Source: Iris pallida (taxonomy: Eukaryota; Streptophyta; Magnoliopsida; Asparagales; Iridaceae). Taken from it: 64,000 nt of DNA. Below, piece by piece: positions 20,792-30,865 of this stretch (positions are counted from its first letter, which is position 1; each line of letters begins with the position of its first letter). Both the position numbers and the translations under genes were made by a program. The notes beneath the pieces were generated by a model. That model saw only the letters and a list, made by a program, of their open reading frames with translations. It was not told where the DNA came from and ran no database searches. Location of the stretch: positions 399,501 to 463,500 of the forward strand of contig JANAVB010023997.1 of assembly GCA_029216955.1 (NCBI GenBank), given 5' to 3'.

Positions 20792-22138
20792 GTGGCTACA
20801 GGGACATATATTCCTCATTCTCCTGTGGATACAGAGATCTCTTCTTTATCCTCTGTGGAACCATTTGCTAAAAGTCTACTACCCATTCATCTGTACAGTC
20901 AGCAATCTGTCTTTCTCATAAAGAAAATGGGTTATGACTTTCAGAAGGCAGAAGGTTTGAATTATGATAAAGGAATACGACTTCCTTTACAAATTCAAAA
21001 TCAAAAATCCACTATTGGATTGGGTTCTAAAATTTCTCACGACAAACCTTACAAGAAAAAGGCTAAAGGAAGGAAGACTAAATCCTGTAATATGGTACTT
21101 CCTTCTCTTGAGTCTGAGAAAGAAACTTTTGCTGGTATAAGATCCGGGAAGGAGTACCACAAAGATTACGAGGGATCTTCCAAAGAAACAGAAGATGTAG
21201 TGGAAACACTACCAGCTCAACCTTCTCCTGTTCCTGCTAAACCTTCGGTGGTTGAAAAGGGAAAACAGAAAGCAGTACGCTTTGACGTTCTATTGAAGTC
21301 TGCTTCCAGTCAGGGGGTGGTGATGAAACCTTACAAATTTGATATTCTAGCTCAGTTAGCCAATACTCCGGCTAGACTATCTATATTTGAACTACTTCGC
21401 CTTTCTAGAGAAAGCAGGGAGACTTTGAGTGAAGCTCTACTTCAGGCAGATTCATGCTTGGCTCAACTCAAGAGTCCTGATAATACTCCAGTTTCATGTC
21501 CACAATGTCATAGTGTGATGGAAGCAATTCCCAACATCACCTTTACACAAAAAGATATGCTGTTGAAGCATAACAAACATGACAGGCCTCTGTGCTATAC
21601 TGGGTATATTGGATCTACTGAAATTGATAGGATCTACATTGATCCTGGGTCTTCAATTAGCATAATTCTTCAGAGTATGCTAAGACCCCTGAGGATTCCT
21701 ACTAGTGATTTGACTTACACTAGTACTACAATAGTCGGTTTTAACTATGGCAAGAGTAAACCACTGGGGAAGATTCGTCTGCAGATTCAGATTGGCGATC
21801 TCCGAACTATGGTAACCTTCTATGTTATCAACTCAGACGTATCCTACAATATCCTTCTTGGAAGACCATGGTTACATGAGCATAATATCGTGCCTTCAAC
21901 TCTCCACCAATGCTTAAAGTATGTGGATTCTCAAGGAGTTATGAAGACTAAGTTTGCTGATATCAATCCTTTCAAGGGTGTCGAAGCCTATTTTTCTGAT
22001 TCAAGGCTTTATAAACAAGAGCATATGAAAGAGATATCAGACATAGCTGAGGATCAATCATCTACTGAGGATCAGTCTCTTAATGAAGATCCGCCAAAAG
22101 AGCAACCTTTGAAGGTCATAGTTAAGGGACGAATCTAA
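20792..22138 (+). pseudogene. pol: Tat-3 pol: first G-patch-like segment and protease
   Basis: Near residue 46 the frame has KKMGYDFQKAEGLN, then RLPL and GLG (20,927-21,030), which fits the G-patch pattern. The protease follows: YKFDILAQLANTPARLS, a CPQC...C segment, then IDPGSSISII with the catalytic Asp at 21,641 and ILLGRPWLHE near 21,850. The active-site triad reads D-P-G rather than D-T/S-G in both Tat-2 and Tat-3. The frame stops at 22,136 (TAA) but continues in the same frame through 22,163-22,756 and 22,838-25,174, so protease, linker and RT were one ORF broken by two stops. Confidence 0.8.
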
Positions 22139-22162
22139 TCCCAACCTGTCAATGATCAACCT

Positions 22163-22756
22163 TTGATAATCAAGGTTAAAGAAAGAACTCAAACTTCATC
22201 CGAGGAATCAATAAATATTCCTGCTAAGAACCAAGTTCAACCTTTTATGATCAAGGTCAAAGGGCGTACCTCTTGTACGAATAATCCAGAACCACCATTG
22301 ATTGTCAATCTTGGCAAATCTACGCAGAAGACGGATAATGGTCCACTGATCATTAATCCGAAGCGTAGCAGTCAAATCGTAAATGATGTAAATATTGATC
22401 ATTCTGTACTTCTTGATATCAATGAAGATTTCCTTTTCGAGTATATGGCTGTCAAGTTTATTGAAAGAATGACTTTATCTTCGGATAAACAAAGTCATCA
22501 ATATAAAGGCGACATAGAGCCAGAAGAAACTTTATACATTGATCATAAGGAAAATTCTTTTTCTTCTCATGTAGATGTTGGACCTTATGCTCAAAAGTTT
22601 CTGACATCTTCTCCCTATCTTCTACCTGTAGCCGCTTCATCACAAGCCTACGTAACTTTTAGACACCATGAAGAATCTTATTTCGTGGTTCCGTCTAATA
22701 AGAAAAACAAGCGCCAAATCGTGTTTGGTCTGGCTAGAAATATTCCTATTTTTTAA
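22163..22756 (+). pseudogene. pol: Tat-3 pol linker with PLxIxVKGxT repeats
   Basis: In frame with the protease and RT ORFs. From about 22,095 to 22,370 the peptide motif QPLKVIVKGRI, QPLIIKVKERT, QPFMIKVKGRT, PPLIVNLGKST recurs, each about 8-20 residues apart. Tat-2 has DPLIVRVKGCT and KPLTIWVKKK at the same place (31,695-31,830). No catalytic motif is seen. Alternating hydrophobic residues suggest short beta strands. The segment ends at a TAA (22,754) whose downstream codons lead straight into the second G-patch-like block. Confidence 0.65.
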
Positions 22757-22837
22757 GCAGATGAGCTGAAAGATAAAGACAAAGGAAGAATCCGAATTGA
22801 CAAGTATAGTCAACAATCTATCAAGATCATTCAGAAT

Positions 22838-25174
22838 ATGGGATATGATTTGAAGACTATGCAAGGTCTGAATCAGGGAAAAGGTAGACGACTCCCGTTA
22901 TGTGGTGATCCGTTTTACCAGAAGACTCGTCATGGATTGGGATATGATCCATCCCATATGTTTAATGACAGGATACAAGAAGAATTCTTTTCTAATCCTT
23001 CACAATCATTTGATGAATTTGAGCAGATATTTTTAACTTACATGGTTCAAATTGATGATGAATCCGAGCCATTTAAAAATGACCCTTGGGCCCAACAAAT
23101 GGACGCTCAATGGGAACTTAGTTTTGAGCAGCGACAGCCACCTACAGAGGATGAGGTTGTCCAGATTGATGTTGGAGATGGAACTACGTCCAAACCAATA
23201 TTCATCAGTAAGAACCTTTCTGACAATGAAAAGGAAGAGTTGATAAAACTTATCAAAGACTATATTGACATCTTTGTATGGAGTTATGAGAATATGCCAG
23301 GGTTAGATCCTAAAGTTGCTACTCATAAACTCAATATTTTGCCCAATGTCAAGCCTATAAAACAACAGCAACGGCGCTTTAGACCAGATATGATGGATGC
23401 AATTGAAGCAGAAGTCAAAAAATTGATTACATGTGAGTTTGTTCGTGAAGAACAACACCCGGATTGGGTTGCCAATATTGTTCCTGTTATGAAGAAGAAC
23501 GAAAAAGTCTGGGTTTGTATAGATTATCGAGATCTTAACACGGCTTGTCCAAAGGACGAATTTCCACTTCCCATTACTGATGTCATGATAGACAATACAT
23601 ACGGTTTTGAACGTATGTCTTTCATGGATGGATTTTCAGGATATAATCAGATCAAGATGCATTCAGAAGATGAGAAACATACTTCTTTTCGAACACCCCT
23701 CAGAGTTTACTGTTATACGGTTATGCCGTTTGGTCTTAAAAATGCCGGTGCTACATATCAACGGGCTATGAGCAACATCTTTCAAAAGCATCTACGAAAG
23801 ACAGTTGAATGTTACGTAGATGATATCGCTGTTAAAAGTCGATCAAAAGATGATCATATTCAAGACTTAAAGACAGTATTTGAATTGATGCGTCAACATC
23901 AATTGAAAATGAACCCTACCAAGTCTTTCTTAGGGGTTTCCAGTGGCAAGTTTTCAGAATTTATTATTACTTCCCAAGGTATCCATGTTGACCCTGATAA
24001 TGTTAAAGCAATCCTCGAAATGCGTCCTCCTCGTAATCTGAAAGAACTCCGTGGTTTTCAAGGCCGCATTGCTTATATCAGGAGATTTATATCTAATCTC
24101 TCTGGGAGATGTCAACCTTTCTCCCGTCTGTTAAAGAAAGGTGTATCTTTTATCTGGGATGAAGCGTGTCAAGAAGCCTTCAATAATATTAAACAATACC
24201 TTACGAATACACCTGTTATGGTACCTCCAGTAGTAGGAAGACCATTTTTGTTATATGTTCGAGCCTTGGATCATTCACTTGGCGCTCTTCTTGCACAGAA
24301 AAGTGATATGGGTCATAAACAGGCAATATATTATCTGAGCAGAATGATGGTCGGAGCTGAACACAGATATACTCCTGTGGAAAAGGAATGTCTAGCCTTG
24401 GTTTTTGCCGTCCAAAAGACAAGACATTATGTGACAGGACAGACTATTCATGTCATCTCCAGAATAAATCTCATTCGGGTATTAATGAGAAAACCAAGCA
24501 TTCTTAACTCCAGGCTAGCCACCTGGGCGATGTTGCTTACTCCTTATGACATGGTTTATATACCTCAAAAATCAGTAAAGGGTCAAGCATTAGCCGATTT
24601 CTTAGCTGCTCACCCTATACCTGAAACGTCAAAATTATATGAGGACATTCCAGATGAAGTCGTGGATTGTAACCTAATTTTGAAGAATGACATATGGAAA
24701 TTATATTTTGATGGAGCGTCACGAGTAGGACCTAAAGGCAATATTGTCTCTGGGGTAGGAATCGTCTTGGTTTCTCCTGACAAAATGGTCATATACCGTG
24801 CCTATTCTCTCAATGAGCCATGTTCCAACAATGTAGCAGAATATAATGCTCTATTGATTGGTCTCCAAGTAGCAAAACAATTAGATATTGAGTTCCTAGA
24901 AGCTTATGGAGATTCTCAATTGATTGTTAATCAAATTAGAGGAACTTATGAGGTCAGAAACCCTGATCTCATCCCTTACCATCAAGTGGTAGTCGAGTTG
25001 GTCCTTTCATTCAAAGGATTCTTCATTAAATTTGTACCATGTTCTCAGAATGTTGAGGCTGATGCTCTTGCTAGTCTAGCTGCAGATTTGGCTGTTCCAA
25101 TCCGAAGGCAAAACACAATTATTTTATTGGACCGAGATCTGTGTTGTATCAAGAATAATCTGTATGTTGAATAA
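22838..25174 (+). CDS. pol: Tat-3 pol: second G-patch-like block, RT, RNase H and archaeal-type RNase H
   Basis: 778-residue open frame. Residues 1-40: MGYDLKTMQGLN, GKGRRLPL, HGLGYD (G-patch-like). Residues about 170-360: Ty3/gypsy RT with MSFMDGFSGYNQI, FRTPLRVYCYTVMPFGLKNA and the YVDD active site at residue 326 (23,813). Residues about 460-600: gypsy RNase H with EKECLALVFAVQKTRHYV; its first catalytic position is weak (LLYVRALDHS). Residues about 625-760: a second RNase H of the archaeal/plant type with YFDGAS, NNVAEYNALL, AYGDSQL and EADALASLA, that is D-E-D-D all present. Dual RNase H is a known mark of the Tat lineage. The ATG at 22,838 is internal to the original polyprotein. Confidence 0.9.
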   Translation: MGYDLKTMQGLNQGKGRRLPLCGDPFYQKTRHGLGYDPSHMFNDRIQEEFFSNPSQSFDEFEQIFLTYMVQIDDESEPFKNDPWAQQMDAQWELSFEQRQPPTEDEVVQIDVGDGTTSKPIFISKNLSDNEKEELIKLIKDYIDIFVWSYENMPGLDPKVATHKLNILPNVKPIKQQQRRFRPDMMDAIEAEVKKLITCEFVREEQHPDWVANIVPVMKKNEKVWVCIDYRDLNTACPKDEFPLPITDVMIDNTYGFERMSFMDGFSGYNQIKMHSEDEKHTSFRTPLRVYCYTVMPFGLKNAGATYQRAMSNIFQKHLRKTVECYVDDIAVKSRSKDDHIQDLKTVFELMRQHQLKMNPTKSFLGVSSGKFSEFIITSQGIHVDPDNVKAILEMRPPRNLKELRGFQGRIAYIRRFISNLSGRCQPFSRLLKKGVSFIWDEACQEAFNNIKQYLTNTPVMVPPVVGRPFLLYVRALDHSLGALLAQKSDMGHKQAIYYLSRMMVGAEHRYTPVEKECLALVFAVQKTRHYVTGQTIHVISRINLIRVLMRKPSILNSRLATWAMLLTPYDMVYIPQKSVKGQALADFLAAHPIPETSKLYEDIPDEVVDCNLILKNDIWKLYFDGASRVGPKGNIVSGVGIVLVSPDKMVIYRAYSLNEPCSNNVAEYNALLIGLQVAKQLDIEFLEAYGDSQLIVNQIRGTYEVRNPDLIPYHQVVVELVLSFKGFFIKFVPCSQNVEADALASLAADLAVPIRRQNTIILLDRDLCCIKNNLYVE

Positions 25175-26466
25175 AGTTATACTACAGAGGTTAGTCCCCA
25201 ATAGAGGGATTGGAGAACTCTATTTATCGACTATGCGGTTCATGGAATTTTACTTGAAGATCCGAAAGAAGCTTCATCAATTAAGAGACGATCATTTCGA
25301 TTTTATTATGATTCGTCTTTACATATATTATACCGTCGATCATATGATGGACTCTTACTGCGTTGTCTCTCAGAAAGTGAAGCCAAACAAATACTACGAG
25401 AGGCTCATGATGGTGTTTGTGGTGCTCACCAACCAGGTCCTAAATTACAAGACCGTATTCGAAGAATGGGGTATTATTGGCCTTCTTTGATAGCAGATGC
25501 TGTAGACTATGCCAGAAGATGTAAAGCATGTCAGATTCATACTGATTTTATTCATCAACCGTCTGAATTTCTACATTCTACAGCAGCTTCTTGGCCCTTC
25601 GAAGCTTGGGGTATGGATGTCATTGGTCCTATTAACCCTCCTTCTGTTAAAGGACATCGGTTCATATTAGCTATAACCGATTACTTTTTTAAGTGGGCAG
25701 AAGCAGTTCCTCTGGTTGAAGTGAAAACATCTAATGTGATCAACTTCATCAAACATCATGTCATTTATCGCTTCGGGATTCCTCGACGAATAATTCATGA
25801 TAATGGTCCACAATTCGCCAGTCAGGCATTTAACGGTTCTGTGATAAGAATCGAATTCAAAATTTGGCTTCTACGGCTTATAATCCAGCTGCTAATGGTT
25901 TAGCCGAAGCTTTTAATAAGACGATCATTAAACTTTTCAAAAAGTTTGTCTCTTCTAATAAACGTGATTGGAACAAGAAACTTGGAGAATGTTTATGGGC
26001 TTATCGAACAACAGTCCGAACTCCTACTGGTTTTACACCATTTTTATTGGTTTATGGATGTGAGGCTGTTCTTCCCTTGGAAATCCAAATTCCATCTTTA
26101 CGGATAGCCATCGCTAATGAGCTAACTATATAGAATAATGATCGCTTACGACTCCAAGAACTTGAAGGATTGGATGAGAAGCGTCTTCAAGCACAACAAC
26201 ATATTGAGCTATACCAAGCCCGCATATCTCGAACTTTCAATCGTAAAGTTAAAGAGAGGGTGTTCAAGATTGGCGAACTAGTATTGGTTGTTCGAAGATC
26301 GATGGTGATGACTCACAAAAGCAAAGGGAAATTCCAAGCAAAATGGGAGGGTCCTTATGTTATTGAGACCGTATTTTCTAATGGTGCCTATCGGTTATCA
26401 AAACCTAATGGAGATCTGCTCATGATGCCTATCAACGGCAAATTCCTCAAGAAATACTATGTATAA
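25164..26466 (+). pseudogene. pol: Tat-3 pol: integrase
   Basis: Gypsy integrase in four frame pieces. The HHCC finger is spread over EAHDGVCGAH (about 25,400) and RRCKACQ (about 25,520). Catalytic residues: WGMDVIGP (first Asp, about 25,615), HDNGPQFAS (second Asp, about 25,800) and NGLAEAFNKT (Glu, about 25,900). The C-terminal piece (26,170-26,466) has FKIGELVLVVRRS and GKFQAKWEGPYVIE, the GPY/F-type module, and stops at 26,464. Frameshifts near 25,175, 25,480 and 25,860 and a stop at 26,131 inactivate it. The role would be integration of cDNA. It overlaps the preceding frame by 11 bp only because of a frame change. Confidence 0.85.
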
Positions 26467-26517
26467 AGAAGAAGGCTGATAAAAATAAAATTCCTTTATT
26501 TATTTTTGTTCTGAACA

Positions 26518-26811
26518 AAATGTTAAGGGCCACTCCCTTCCTTATTGGATACATAGTCAGCCAATGCATAGAAGGCATCGTCTCCTGAACTCATGAAAAG
26601 TTTGCAGACAGCCATCCTTGATGCTTCTTCTTCAGGAGTTTTCCCTGGCTCTACTAAGAAAACAAGAATGTCTTGGGGTGACTTGGGCGTAGAAGAGCTT
26701 CCACCTATTTCGGTTGGACCTGATACAGTGGGTTCAACGGGGCACGCCTCAATGATGTCCTCAATTTTTCTGGAGACTTCATTCTTTTATCGTGCATCCT
26801 CGGAAGACATT
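26518..26811 (-). pseudogene. Antisense ORF a in Tat-3 3' region
   Basis: On the minus strand a frame starts MSSEDAR at 26,811, has one early TAA (about residue 8), then runs open: KIEDIIEACPVEPTVSG ... PGKTPEEEASRMAVCKLF ... DDAFYALADYV, and stops near 26,518. Length about 95 residues, acidic. No known domain. Extra antisense ORFs downstream of pol are known in Tat elements, but I cannot match this one to any named protein. Confidence 0.4.
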
Positions 26812-27704
26812 TCCAATAGAGGAGGAGAAATAAGAATGAAATGTTACAAGCAGTTCTCACCTATTTATAGAAGAGGACTATAAATGAACCGGTCTTTGAA
26901 ACATTCATTCCCGAAAAGACCTGTCCGCTCGTTCTATCAGGTTCATTCATTTAATTATCGAATTAAATCAATGTTTTCTTTTTCCGAAAGTTACGTTGAT
27001 TCATTCATACATTGATATGGACCTATATGCTCATGACATCTGTCTCGTTATTCCCCAGCTACAAGGTTTGGTTAAGCTGATTTCTTGTCTCCTGGGAAAG
27101 GGATTTTATATCTTTTATTTTTTCACTTGATTAGAAAGTGGGATTCGTTATTTATCACGTTTCCATGACCTCTGGATAAATACTAAATCTACTTACTTTT
27201 TCTATCTATCATTTCTATTTGACCTCTGCATAGATACTAATCTAATTTTCTTTTGAGTTCATATATACTATTATGTCCATATTACCTCTGATAGTATTAT
27301 ATACTCTAGAAACAGAAAATAAGATTTCATTTATCTATCATGTCCATATTACATTCAGATAGATACAAATTATTGAGCATAGAAGAATTATCATTTCCAT
27401 TCTCATATCATAAAAAGTCTATTACATTTCTTAGACTTTCTTACAAATCATAATGGAAATCTATTACATCTTGGATTTTCATTTTATGCACACAACGATA
27501 ACCTAATGGAGATCTATTTCTTCTTCGGATCTTCTTCGTCGGATTCGTTGTTGGTGTCAATTCCTTGCTGTCTGAGCCTTTGTGGCAACCAGAGCAGTAG
27601 AAATCAAACTCTGGTCTTCTCTCTCAGACGAGAGGAGAATCCCAGAGTATGGCAGTCCGAAGACGTGTTGCTGCCAATACAACTGGTGGAGTAGGGGCGG
27701 CCTT

Positions 27705-27978
27705 TCAGAGAAGATGGGAATGTATCCAGCATTGGGATACGATTCCTAGTTCCGCCGTAAAAGGAACTCTACTACCCGATTTCTCGGGATAGAGTTTACT
27801 CCACCATCCAACTCTCCGTGTATAAAGGCTCTTCCTACCAACAGAGGAAGACCTTTCTATCTCACGAAGAGTTCTGAGTTGTCTGATTTGCGCGTCAAAA
27901 GCGCATGAGCTCCCTGATGTTGATGCCAGAAGCACGCTCTTCACAGCGTCAAAGTCACCAATGCCGATTCTGGAAAAG
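27705..27978 (-). pseudogene. Antisense ORF b in Tat-3 3' region, possible exon
   Basis: Minus-strand frame RIGIGDFDAVKSVLLASTS ... AQIRQLRTLREIERSSSV, ending at a stop at 27,705. A good splice acceptor (TTATTTTCTGCAG) lies upstream at about 28,000, and ORF d upstream ends in a strong donor, so they could be exons of one antisense transcript. The phases I tried give a stop or a frame mismatch, so a direct join is not supported in this copy. Function unknown. Confidence 0.35.
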
Positions 27979-28075
27979 CTGTTCAGCTAAACTTCTGCAG
28001 AAAATAACAAAGAAGAAGTGTTTTAAACAGAAGTATCATCAGATGCATATTAAATGATAACTAAAAATAGATGAC

Positions 28076-28640
28076 AAGGCTTTTTACACCAGTGCTTCAG
28101 GTGTATCACTATTCAGCAAGGCTTTTACGCCAGTGATTCAGCAAGACTTTCACGCCAGTGCTTCAGCAAGGCTGTTACGCTAGTGCTTCAGCAAGGCTTT
28201 TACGCTAGTGATTCAGTAAGGCTTCTACGCCAGTGATTCAGCAAGGCTTTTACGCCAGTGCTTCAGCAAGGCTTTTACGCTAGTGCTTCAGCAACGCTTT
28301 TATGCCAGTGATTCAGCAAGGCTTTCACGCCAGTGCTTCAGCAAGGCTTTTACGCTAGTGCTTCAGCAAGGCTTTTATGCCGGTGATTCAGCAAGGCTTT
28401 TACGCCAGGCTTCTACGCCAGTGCTTCAGCAAGGCTTTTACGCTAGTGCTTCAGCAAGGCTTTTACGCTAGTGATTCAGCAAGGCTTCTACGCCAGTGAT
28501 TCAGCAAGGCTTCTACGCCAATGCTTCAGCAAGGCTTTTACGCTAGTGCTTCAGCAAGGCTTTTACGCTAGTGATTCAGCAAGGCTTCTACGCCAGTGCT
28601 TCAGCAAGGCTTCTACGCCAGTGCTTCAGCAAGGCTTTTT
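28076..28640 (+). repeat. 25-bp minisatellite, about 22 units
   Basis: Unit of the form TTCAGCAAGGCTTTTACGCC plus AGTGA, with variation T/C and A/C/T at a few positions and one irregular unit near 28,400. Each unit contains TTTTACGC or TTCTACGC, the motif that also fills the Tat-3 LTR. Confidence 0.95.
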
Positions 28641-28711
28641 ATGCTCGTCAAGAATTTACGCTCATGAATAGCTGTTTTCAACAAAAAATTCGAAGGCAAA
28701 CAATTGCTTAT

Positions 28712-28814
28712 GATCGGACTTACCACTTAAGTCAAATGGTTTGGCTCTAATGGTGGTCGAATCTACGTCTAATGACTGGGTGTACAAAAGAACTCCGTTG
28801 GAAGGCTTCGCCAT
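28712..28814 (-). pseudogene. Antisense ORF d with splice donor
   Basis: Starts MAKPSNGVLLYTQSLDVDS at about 28,814 and reaches PFDLSG, where the DNA reads AGTG-GTAAGT, a near-consensus 5' splice site. If used, the intron would remove the minisatellite. Unspliced, the frame stops about 20 codons later. Hypothetical. Confidence 0.35.
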
Positions 28815-29142
28815 GGTCACTTGTTGGAGAACGACATTGCAAAAAGTTATCTTCAGAGAAATGAGAATGAGAATATATGAAACATTCTCGGCTATTTATA
28901 AAGACTGAAGAAACTATTGATGTGAGTCTATTTCGGGAGAAGATCCTAGTAAAAAGGCTCTCGTAACCACAAGACAGATGCCACGTGTTGGTTTGTTTCT
29001 TGGGAATGAATAACCATAGAAGCAGTCAAAAGAAGTGTTGAACAGTTTTATGCACCAACAGATGAGATTAACATCAAAACTTTATTTATAAAGGGGGGAG
29101 TGGACCCCTACATATAAGAGAGTCGCAATACATGGAATATTA

Positions 29143-29391
29143 TTTTCTCTCTCCTTCGTTGGGCTGACGAAGGGAGACACCTAGTTCGTACATATTGCGA
29201 ATCCCAGAGCGACGCATCAGATTTAAGAACGCTTCTGCATCTCCTGAGCCCTCATATGCAGTCGGGGGACCACCATCGATGCGATTGAAGACTGCTGGAG
29301 TTAATCTGAAGCACTCTACAAGGTTGCGTGCTCGCTCAAAGTCAATCCTTGAGCCCGAAGCCTCTTCATTGTTAATCTCCTTCTTTGGTGC
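29143..29391 (-). pseudogene. Antisense ORF c in Tat-3 3' region
   Basis: Minus-strand frame from MAPKKEINNEEASGSRID (29,391) through ERARNLVECFRLTPAVFNRI and EAFLNLMRRSGIRNMYELG to NEGERK, stop at 29,140-29,142. About 83 residues with clean codon structure and an acidic start. An upstream in-frame ATG at 29,523 would add 44 residues. It is the best preserved antisense ORF here. No recognised domain. Confidence 0.45.
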
Positions 29392-29717
29392 CATGTTACT
29401 ATGGAGATGAATGACAAGAGTGAAGAATTTCTCCTCATTTATATGATTAAACCAACTCTCCATATTCCCCATTGGAAACTGTTCATTATTAATGCAAACT
29501 CGGGGAAGCGAAAAGGCATTCAAAAGTTTCGATAAAGAAATTCATTGTGACAGTTAAAGTGTTGACCGACATTATTTGGAAATTATGCCGACTGTTGGAT
29601 ATCCCCGCTTTTACGCAGATGACTGTTGCGTATCCCTAATTTTACGCTGACTGGTCAAAACTCAATTTTTACGCTTCTATTCAAAGTGTTCCAAATTTTG
29701 GAGATATTTGAAAACTT

Positions 29718-29729
29718 TGAAGGGGGTCT
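29718..29729 (+). other. Tat-3 polypurine tract
   Basis: TTGAAGGGGGTC immediately upstream of TTGTAGG, the first bases of the 3' LTR. Confidence 0.75.
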
Positions 29730-30864
29730 TGTAGGAGCGTAAAAAGTGCTTCACAGAAAGAGTCAAACTGATAGATCATTTCACTCAAATTGATCTACTT
29801 TACGCCACAGAGAGGCTAAAATACTTTACGCCCAAGACAAGGCTAATCACTTTACGCCTAAAGCAGGCAGATTATTTTACGCTCGGGTCTACACCCATGA
29901 CTTTTACGCCAAGGACAGATCAGCCACTCTTACGCTGGACAAAGCTGTCAAGTCTCGCATTTAATGCAAACTCTGACGTGGAGATATTAATGATGGCATA
30001 TATCACAGAATTCAAAGGGATTTGTTTTTACACAGAGACCAATGTTGTCGTTTAGTGTGTGGATTGAGCTACTTTACGCTCACACTATGGCTTCTTTTAC
30101 GCACGAAGATTATACGAGCCTTTACGCTCAACAGTTGACGTGTGCGTAAAGTCTATTTGAGCTACCTTTACGCTCAAGGTTATTTAACAACCACTTTACG
30201 CGGGAAATCTATGTCAGGGCTATTTTACGCCTAATCTACTTCTTTACGCTCATAGTACATTGGGGCTATTTTACGCCCTATTCTCCTCCACCAGTTTGGA
30301 ACGTGGTTTGCCTACGTGGCTTTCATGCCATTCTTCTCGAAGAATGTGTGTACATGCATCATATTCTTACTGAAATGATGGGATGCGTGTCAACATATGC
30401 AGAGGATGGCTTCAGTCGTGGATGACAGTTGTTAGCGTAAAGATGGAACTTTTGCTGAGTTTTTACGCACAAAAGCCCAAGTCTATAAATAGACTGATTT
30501 TCTTATATAACAGAGACACACAGAGACAGGAGAGAATACAGAGATCAGAACTTAGAGATTTTGTTTTTCGAGAGCATTCTTCTTCAACCTTTCTTCCAGA
30601 ACAGAGTAAAGCAAAGCAGAAAAGCATTCGGCCTCGCCATCAGTGCCCAAGTATGTCGATACCTTTCTGGTGACTTAGTTCTTCCAGTTGTTCTACTTCA
30701 AGCAGTGATCTTCATCATCATCATATGGTCCAAGGAACAAAGTGATCATTTACGAATCAGACTTCCATAGCAATACTTTCCCAGAATCAAATTTGTACTT
30801 CTTGTACTTTGTCTCGTTTTATTTTCAAAAGCCAATTTCTCCAGGCATTTTGTTAAGTAAAACA
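29730..30864 (+). mobile_element. Tat-3 3' LTR
   Basis: 1,135 bp, TG...CA ended. At least 15 TTTACGC or GCGTAAA motifs are scattered in the U3, far more than chance. TATAAATAG at 30,484. The right edge joins Tat-2 protease coding sequence at 30,865 without a break. Confidence 0.85.
30484..30492 (+). promoter_or_regulatory. TATA box of Tat-3 3' LTR
   Basis: TATAAATAG, same context as 17,140. Confidence 0.65.
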
Positions 30865-30865
30865 C

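Larger units (their letters stand above)
26467..29717. other. Tat-3 long 3' region between pol and 3' LTR
   Basis: About 3.2 kb without sense pol coding. It contains antisense ORFs (listed), a 25-bp minisatellite and AT-rich filler at 26,880-27,500 in which I see nothing. A long variable 3' region with tandem repeats and antisense ORFs is known for the Tat/Ogre group. Confidence 0.7.

Noticed and set aside
28076..28640. Regular repeats resembling a CRISPR array
   Set aside because: Units are directly tandem with no unique spacers, and the context is a plant LTR element.
28283..28671. Plus-strand ORFs across the minisatellite (ARLLRQCFSKAF repeats)
   Set aside because: A 25-bp unit shifts frame every copy; the ORF survives only because the unit lacks stops in several frames.
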